NCBI GenBank assembly: GCA_001600635.1
Contig: BCKL01000010.1
Coordinates: forward strand, 26,747 to 90,746
DNA: 64,000 bases
From: Leucosporidium creatinivorum
Taxonomy: Eukaryota; Basidiomycota; Microbotryomycetes; Leucosporidiales; Leucosporidiaceae
Direction of reading: 5' to 3'
This document shows, in pieces, positions 57,001 through 64,000 of this stretch (the stretch's first letter is position 1; every line of letters starts with the position of its first letter). The notes under the pieces were generated by a model. The model saw only the letters and a list, made by a program, of their open reading frames with translations. It did no database searches and was not told the DNA's origin. The translations under genes were made by a program, and so were the position numbers.

Positions 57001-58094
57001 GGTGGCCGACATGGCTGATTTGAGGTCGAACTCGGCTGTAGGTTCGAGCAGAGGTCAGTTCATTGTACACCAACACGCTGAGAAACCCTCTGCGATGACT
57101 CACGACGGGTGGAAGCCTGCAGATCGCCACGGAGAAGTCGGTTGAGGTCCTGCTCAACATCCTTGGCCGTGAACTCGCCTAGAGCCAGAGAAAACGGTCA
57201 GTCATAGTACAGGTAGCCGGGAAGGCTTCCCGACTCACTCCTCTTGCGGTCGGTGATGACAATGTTGCAGCGCTCGACGAGGGTGCGAATCTTGCGCAGG
57301 TCGTAGTCGGTGTTCTTCTCGTCGGCGGGGAGCAGCACCTCCTTTACTCCGAGCTGAATGAGCAGAGCCTGTAAGACGAGCGAGAAGGTTAGCGAGTCAG
57401 CCCGATCCCACCGCCGAGAAGCTCGGACGCGCTGCAACCGACGTCGAAGACTCACCTCGGTGTTGGAGAACAGGTCGTTGTCCACGAACTCGGAGACGCC
57501 CATGTCCTGCCTCGAGGTATCGGCAAAGGCGACTCCGACCGTCTTGACGTTGTCCTTGACGCTGAGCTTGAGCGCGAGGATGACTGGCGCCGCGAGCATG
57601 TCGGTATGAGCGAAGAGCAGCTCCTCGACGCTGCCGAGGTTTCCGGGACTCGCACTCTTGCCCAGACGCCACTTGGCCGAGTTCTTGCCGCCCTCCGACT
57701 CGTACAGCTCAATGCGAAGCTGCTTGGTTGTGAGCGCGTCGCGGAGGAAGGATTGCGCGACGGCGTGCGACAGTGTGACGGCGGGGAGGCCATCGGGGTT
57801 GGAGGAAGTGATCTTGCCGAGCTTCTTGATGACCGTCTGGGTCTGTAGGTGTCCTAAGCTGTCAGCGAATCGCTCTGATAGCCAGACGTGATCTCGAGAC
57901 GCGTTGCTTGCCTTGTAGTGGTGTGTAGCGACATAGTAGGCGTCGGGGCCGAACGCAGAGAAGAACTCTCCTCGATCGAATAAGCGTACAGTCCCAACGG
58001 GCGTCGGCGGCAGCTTCCTGATGATGGAGCAGAATCCGTCGTCCGCAGAGGCGTCGTTGGCGTTCTTGGCCTCGCCGTACTGCAGGGGAGGCAT
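54024..58094 (-). CDS. MSH2: DNA mismatch repair protein MSH2
   Basis: MutS homologue that pairs with MSH6 or MSH3 to recognise mismatches in the nucleus. ATG 58094 opens [20 protein letters not shown]. Domain I shows [17 protein letters not shown] and the connector [20 protein letters not shown]. The lever/core region has [20 protein letters not shown] (the conserved NRCKTxxG motif) and the clamp ERRYGYCF-like [10 protein letters not shown]. The ATPase contains Walker A PNMGGKS (about 55235) split by an intron, [20 protein letters not shown], and Walker B with [16 protein letters not shown]. The last residues before TGA 54024 are [10 protein letters not shown] count more than 15 exons. An ACGCGT box lies 82 bases upstream of the start, in keeping with G1/S control of mismatch-repair genes in yeasts. 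Confidence 0.96.
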
Positions 58095-58175
58095 TTTGAA
58101 CGAGTTCTGTTGTCCTTTACGGAACGAGGCGAGGGCTGTAGGTAACGAGGAGGGATGAGGAGGAGGGAGAGCTGG

Positions 58176-58181
58176 ACGCGT
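58176..58181. promoter_or_regulatory. ACGCGT (MCB-like) box upstream of MSH2
   Basis: A palindromic ACGCGT lies 82 bases upstream of the MSH2 ATG. In Saccharomyces the same box binds MBF and drives G1/S transcription, including mismatch-repair genes. A single copy could arise by chance in GC-rich DNA. Confidence 0.45.
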
Positions 58182-58310
58182 CGAGGCGTTGCGAGTCTTT
58201 CGATTCAGCGAGTTCGCTCGTCTTGCTCTGGTGCAGGTCCAGTGGTTTACTGACAATCCGATTTGTAGCTCTGAGCCATGCCGACCCGCCAGAGCCGCAA
58301 AAGGTATCAG

Positions 58311-58345
58311 CTCGGCGCTGGCTGCTCGGCGCTGGCTGCTCGGCG
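58311..58345. repeat. 14-base tandem repeat, 2.5 copies
   Basis: The unit CTCGGCGCTGGCTG is present twice in tandem and starts a third time before diverging. It lies between the MSH2 start and the ABC transporter stop. Confidence 0.8.
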
Positions 58346-58425
58346 AAGGCTTCCCGACTTTCTTTGCGGGCATCCTAAGCCTTGCAGTCTCATGTATATC
58401 TGCATTTACTCCAAACTATACACGT

Positions 58426-61400
58426 CTATACACTAAGCGTTCTCAGCTGCAATGCGCCCCAAGCGAGCAGCCGCCAAATCACGACGAGCGTGATGAGAAG
58501 GCCGAGGTACCCCTCGGTGCCGGTGGGAGCGATCGAGAAGGTGGCGAGTAGTTGCTCCCCTGTAGTAGCGATGCACGCGCCGCTCTGCACCTCGGCGTCG
58601 GTGCACTGGAAGACGAGGCCCTTCATCTCGTTGATGAGCTGGATCCGGGCTGGGAGGAGGGTCGGGTCAGCCTCGAGGCGAGTATCATTGAGCAGCGGAT
58701 CAGTAGTGCCAAGCGTACCTTGCGGCTTCATGGGCGAGATCCTAGGGTAGCGCGCAGAAGAGTCAGCTCGGCGCTCCGTCGGCGCCTGGGAGGGTCGAAC
58801 TCACCAGCCGATAACCTGAAGCCAGAAAGGGATCGTAACGGAGATGATGCCGTTGAGTTGCGAGAGCATGGTGATGAAGGAAGAGGTGACGGCGACGGCG
58901 AGGCCGCCCGATGAGAAGAAGGAGGAGAAGATGATCTGGAAGCGGGACGATCAGCCTCAGCCTCCGCCGAACAGCTCAAGTGTACTTACTCCAACGCTCT
59001 CCCCAAACGACAGCAGCGACAACGTGCAAATCCAGAACTCAATGAAGATGCGAGCCGAATGCTGAAGGTTCATGCCGTAGACGAAGATGATGCTGTAGAT
59101 CTGTGAGCGGAAACAAGGCAGGTCAGCGACCTCTGGGTACGAGTGAGCAGCAGACTCACCAACGACGAGATCAGTGACGAGATGGCTTCTTGCGCCGAGT
59201 AGGAGGCGAGCAGAGTCAAAGTGCTCTGCCGAGCGCTTGACGACCGTTCCTGTAAGCGAGCAAGGCAGTTGATCAGCGATGAGAGGCCGCGAGCGCCGAG
59301 CATCGACCGCTGAGCTCAAGCGAACTATGACCTACATGCAGGAACAGCCGCTTCTCCTGGGGGAAGATGGAGAGACACGACAGCATTCCTGTCGGGTATG
59401 TTGGAGTCAGCAAGGAGACAACGATACTTCAAGGACTCGGCGACGCTTCGAGAACTCAACAACGCTTCGAAGACTCGGACTCACCCACGAACGGGGTCGC
59501 GGCCTGCTGCTGTAGTAGACCGACTCGATCTTGCGCGCTGCTGGGCCCGTACCCCATCCTCGCAAAGAAGATCCAGAACAGCAATGCGAGGAATGGAGGG
59601 TTGGCGATTCGCGCCACGACCGCGTCCTTCCCGCGCCACAAGTTGAGCGCCGAGCGATGTACTACGACTGGGAATGCAGTGAGGAAAGGCGCCGAGCGTC
59701 GCTTGAAGGTGGTCTCTGTGCTGGTGGACCGCTCCACCTGCGCCTCGGCGTCCGACTTGCGATCTCGCCAGGCATCGAGGATCCGGTTCACGCGAGCCTT
59801 CGAGCTCTCGGTGGCCGCTGGTGAGCGATAGTCGACCGAGATGGTGTCGAGGATGAAGTCGGCGGGGCTGCGAAGTAAGAGTGGTCAGCGACTCGGTGGG
59901 GGAGCAGACGAAGTGGTCTTTCGGCTCACTTGTGATGCGGCGGGCAAGTCTCGCCAACTGTCTCAAACGACTTGAGAATGGCCGAGCGAGGTCCCGAGAA
60001 GGCCGTGATTCCTCCTTTGGCGAGTAGCAGGACGTTGTCGAACATCTAGGCGGCGGGAGCAGGTGGATGCCGTCAGCTTCCTGAGGTCGACATCACAGGT
60101 CAAAGAAACATATGCTCACCTGCCAGATCTCGCCTCGAGGTTGATGTACAGAGACGATGATGGTTCGACCCGTCGCGGCGAGGTCCTTGAGGGTCTGCAT
60201 GACGTTCTGTGCCGTGAAGGAGTCGAGTCCCGAGAGCGGTTCATCCGCTACGAGGACAAGCGGATCCGAAATGAGCTGGATGGCGAGCGAAAGGCGCCTT
60301 TTCTCTCCTCCGCTGATGCCCTTGATGAGCTGTATGTACATGACTAGGTCAGCTCGCCACCCGAGAAGCTCGGTCAACGTCGAGCAGCCGTCGCTCACCT
60401 CTCCTCCCACAACGTTGTCGGCACAGAGCTTGAGCCCCAGCGCCTGAATCAACTCCTCCGCCCGAGCTTCGCACTGGGCCGTCGTCTTCCCTCGCAAGCG
60501 CAAGCGAGCAGCGTAAACGAGTGTTTCTCTGACGGTGATGGAAGGAAGATGGTGGTCGTCCTCTTGCTGGATGAAGGCGACGAGAGAAGCGGTGAGGGGG
60601 CCGAGTGGTTGATCGTTTAGAGTGACGGAGCCGGTGGTGGAGAAGTTCGAGGTGAGGCCCGAGGAGAGCTGGCTTGCGAGGATCTGAAGGAGTGAGCTCT
60701 TGCCGGCCTGTAGACTATAGGGTCAGTGGGAGGTCACCGAAGATTGAACGAGGAGCAACATACTCCACTGGGGCCCATCAGAGCGGAGACTTGCCCTCGA
60801 GGGAAGAGGGTGTGCATATCGGCGAGGATGACCTTCTTGCCCAAATCCTTGCCTCGGCGCAACAACGAGCGAGACGAAACGGTGAGACCGAGGTGCTCGA
60901 TCTTGATGTCCACTCCATCACGCTGAGGAATCGCCTCGCTCTCCCGAGCTGTGGCCTTGTCCTTGATCGCTTTCGTGTCCGCCGAAGCATGCTGAACTCC
61001 TCCGACGTGAGCGAACTGGAGGATAGAGGTAGCGAGGCCGAAAGTGACGATGATGAAGCCCAGTAGTCCGAGAGGGTAGACGTAGAGTGGCGTTGCGAGA
61101 TGGAATCGAAGACCGAGGAGAACGCCCTCCCCCGAGCATTGGTTGCGAGCGGATCCGACTACGCCTTCGCAGGCGAATGTGCGGCCGATGAATTGCGTGC
61201 GACCGATCCACATGAAACCTGTCGTAGAGTAGGTGGTCAGCGACGTCTCTTGTTAACCTCACACTCGCCAACTCCATCCCCGACTAATCGCCGACTTGCC
61301 GTAGAAGTAGGGACTGATCCAACGTGCCCATGAGATCCAGACGGGGACCTCGGTGATGAGGTATCCAGCCGTGAGGATGAAGACGATGGAGAAGCCTAGT

Positions 61401-63698
61401 TTGGAGGCGTAAGGTCAGCGAATCACCGAGCGCCGAGGCCCGACGTACCGTTCGCAAGCAGCGAAGCTTGTGCAAAAGAGCGGTTGACTGCTGCGCACAG
61501 CAAGGCGTAGACGAGGGCACAGAGCTGCTGCATGATGCACTGTCGAGCCAAAAATCAGCGCAGTCTTCGCAGCTGGGCGAAGAAACGGCTCACTTGAGCG
61601 ATGAAAGAGAGCAGATTGACGGCGAGGTCGTCTCGGCGGAACCCTCCCATGAAGTAGATGATGATGGCGTACAACGTTGGCGCCAGAATGGCAAGCGGAA
61701 GAGCGGAGAAGAAGATGGCGAGTGTGGCGGGCAGGGTTTGATAGAGATGGTCCTCTCGCTCTCGGTCGAAAACGACGAGCTCTTCGCACTGGAGAAGGAG
61801 CAGGCCAGAGCAGGTTAGCAGTCCCCTCTTCCAGCTGTAGAGCACTGTCTGTAGGTCATCACTCACCAACAAAAAAACGTAGATAACTATTGAAAGGTAG
61901 AAGAAGGCCGGTGTTGACTGGTAGACGAGACTCTTCAGCGACTGGATGCCTGCTGGCGTCTCGGGCGGTTGGAGGAAAGCGAGACCCATGCCGACGCCGA
62001 TCCTGTGTACAGAAGCAGATGCCAGACGAGGGAGATGAGCCGAGGAAGACGATTGAGCGCCGAGATGAGGGAGGATGAGCCGAGGACGACTTACAATAGA
62101 GCTTGTAGAAAAAAACCTGTTGACTGTCCCCAGTTGCGCGAGACGTTCCGTAGGCCCCGAATGGTGAGGATCCGAGTCTGCGACAGACCGTTAGGCCGAT
62201 TCTGAGCAGCCGCCTCGCCGACCGAGCTACCGCCGCTGACGATTCGTTTAATACCGCGCTCGACATCCTCAGCCGGCGTGCGAGTCACGACCGCAGATGA
62301 TCCTCCGGGCTGACTACCGTTCTCCTGGCTCTTGAGGCCGGTGGCAAGCTCCCGCTCCCGCCATGCTCGGACCAGACGACCGACTCGCTCGCGTGAGATC
62401 GCTTCCGCTTGATCCTCCCGAGTGTCGAAACTGGAGAGCTGTGTGTTTGTTAAGTCAGATGAGCTTCAGCGATAAGTCGTAGGAGTAAAGCACTCACGTC
62501 GACCACCCAGTCGAGAGGATTCGCCTGCTCGGGCGGGGCAAAGCCCAACGAGCCGAAGTGCTCCAGCATCTCTGATCTTAGACCAGAGTAGACGACGGAG
62601 CCTTGCGAGAGGAGGACCACTCTCCCGAGCTGCGTGCGGATGAACGTGAGTAGCTAAACTCGAAATGAGCCAGCTCGGCGCAAGCTCACCAAATCAAAGG
62701 CGTCCGATCGAGGTTGATGGATGCTGAGGACTACCGCGCGACCGCGAAGAGCCAGAGACTGTAGCGTCTCGAGCAGGGCGTGAGCAGTGTAGGAATCCAG
62801 GCCCGTGGTGGGCTCATCGAGGACGAGGACCGAAGGTAAAGTGACGAGGGTACAGGCGATGGTGAGGCTGCAAATGAGGCATCAGCAAGCGAGGCTGGAA
62901 CAGAAGGGCTCGTTACATACCGGCGCTTCTCTCCTCCACTGATGCCCTTGCGAAAAGCTCCTCCGACGAGCACATCGGCGACCTCGCTCAAGCCGAGCTC
63001 CGTAAGAGTCTCGTCGACGATGGCGGAGAGGGTCGCCGAGTCCGAGCTCACAGTTTTTGGCAGCCTTAGCTGTGCCGCGACCGTGATCGTTTCCCGCACC
63101 GTGAGGTAGGGGAGCAGCATGTCGTTCTGGGCTACAAAGCCCACGACGTTCCGCCGAGCAGCTCTCGTCGGTGCCGTCTCGGGACCATCCTTGTCCTCGA
63201 ACGCGGTCGAATGGCGGACACGAGTGCAAGGGACATAGTCGACCAACCCGGTGTAGAGTAGGTTGGTCTCCCGCTGGGCAATAGCGTTGAGCAAGGTCCT
63301 GCGCGGAACAATAGCATGAGCTCGAGATCAGAATCCTGTAGCAAGGCGACAGAGCCTACGTCTTGCCTGAACCAGATCCTCCAATTCTGTGGGCCGCTAG
63401 CGTCAGCCTTTTCGCCGTCTGAAGACAAGACTGCAGCGACAACTCACATCGCTAAGACCTCTCCTGGTTCGACTCGCAGACTCGCTCCTCGTACAAGCTC
63501 TCGAGGCTCGGCAGCGGCAGCTCCTTTTGAGCTGAATTGTCTTTGGATAATCCGAGGTACAGTGATGGGAATGGCGAGAGGGATGCGCCAGACCGGAGGT
63601 GGAGCGACAATGTTCAAGTCGCGCACCTCGACGCGGAAGGGAGGGGGCGCCTTGAGTGCAGAGAGCAGTGACTCGTTCGTCACCTGCTTGTCGTCCAT
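58426..63698 (-). CDS. full-size ABCG-type ABC transporter (YOL075C-like)
   Basis: Two ATP-binding and two membrane domains in the order NBD-TMD-NBD-TMD, as in the yeast YOL075C group of ABCG exporters. ATG 63698 opens MDDKQVTNESLLSALKAPPP. NBD1 has Walker A GGSGSGKT split over two introns (about 63440-63360), Q-loop VGFVAQNDMLLPYLTV, signature GISGGEKRR and Walker B VLVLDEPTTGLDS. TMD1 lies around 62100-61300. NBD2 has ILADMHTLFPRGQVSALMG, Walker A GPSGAGKSS across an intron, FIQQEDDHHLPSITVRE, signature GISGGEKRR and VADEPLSGLDSFTAQN. TMD2 ends with LGLLITLVVIWRLLAWGALQ and stop 58426. An upstream in-frame ATG at 63995 would add about 100 residues with a hydrophobic patch. Substrate unknown. 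Confidence 0.9.
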
Positions 63699-64000
63699 CC
63701 TGGACCAGCTCCGAAGGGCGGCGGCGGCGGCGAGAGAGGCGAAGAGGAGCGATGAGCGGGAGCGAGAGAAGCGGAACCGATGCTGAACCGCGAGGCTTCT
63801 CGCGACCAGCGCAAGCAACAGCCTGCCAGCAGAGGAGAGGATAGTCCAATAGTTACTTTGAGACTGCCGAGCGTCCCGCTGCTCGTCCAAGTCGAGCCTA
63901 CGCGGGACCACCCCTTTTCTGTCTCCGCCGAGCAGGCTAGTCGCTCCCTCTGTAGCCTGAGCAGCCAGCTGTTTCTCTCGGCGAATCGGACACATAAAGT
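63699..64000. other. upstream region of the ABC transporter, cut by window end
   Basis: About 300 bases remain upstream of the chosen ABC transporter start. The minus-strand frame stays open through them to an ATG at 63995, so the true N-terminus could begin here or beyond the window. No other gene seen. Confidence 0.5.

Noticed and set aside
1-64000. tRNA, rRNA or CRISPR arrays
   Set aside because: No cloverleaf with a T-loop word, no rRNA segments and no regularly spaced repeats were recognised by eye; a covariance-model scan would be decisive for tRNAs.

Overview
The window is nuclear DNA of a fungus, most likely a basidiomycete yeast of the Pucciniomycotina (Leucosporidium/Rhodotorula-like). 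The evidence is GC-rich DNA, genes packed on both strands with short spacers, and many short introns per gene (mostly 50-100 bases, GTGAGT-type donors, a CTGAC-type branch site, CAG acceptor). The content is ordinary eukaryotic housekeeping: MSH2, a B-type cyclin, nascent-polypeptide complex beta, mitochondrial release factor, INO80 subunit. The taxonomic placement is inference from architecture and protein character, not from a search.

Layout. 1-2014: no convincing gene, a few short direct repeats and a TATA-like site. 2015-5665: left arm of a large inverted repeat, with a decayed 5' fragment of an Hsp70-like gene (minus) and a class 3 lipase gene (plus). 5766-28809: the segment between the arms, with an RS-rich protein of unknown function, an SppA-type S49 protease, a small unknown protein, a BRE4-type membrane protein, a CSC1-type channel, an RBM18-like RNA-binding protein, a DUF4188 protein, mitochondrial release factor 1 and NAC-beta. 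29115-32755: right arm, with a second lipase (minus) and the 5' part of a full-length Hsp70-like gene (plus). 32329-39814: two Hsp70-like paralogues either side of a coiled-coil gene. 40058-47891: a membrane-anchored glycosyltransferase-like protein, an Ies2-like INO80 subunit and a low-complexity unknown protein. 48613-63698: B-type cyclin, tetraspanin, MSH2 and a full-size ABCG transporter, all on the minus strand.

The most notable structure is the inverted repeat. Each arm carries a lipase transcribed outward from a roughly 0.6 kb spacer shared with a divergent Hsp70-like gene. The lipase parts are nearly identical and even carry seven undetermined bases at mirrored positions, while the Hsp70-like flank has diverged and is broken in the left arm. 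This looks like an older duplication whose middle has been kept alike by gene conversion, with part of the consensus mixed during assembly. The two other Hsp70-like genes also show signs of wear: one has an in-frame TGA at a conserved Trp position, the other lacks a normal AG acceptor at one intron.

Most genes were assembled by hand from exon-sized frames joined at visible splice sites. Gene ends are usually firm. Some starts and a few internal splice choices are uncertain and are marked as such.
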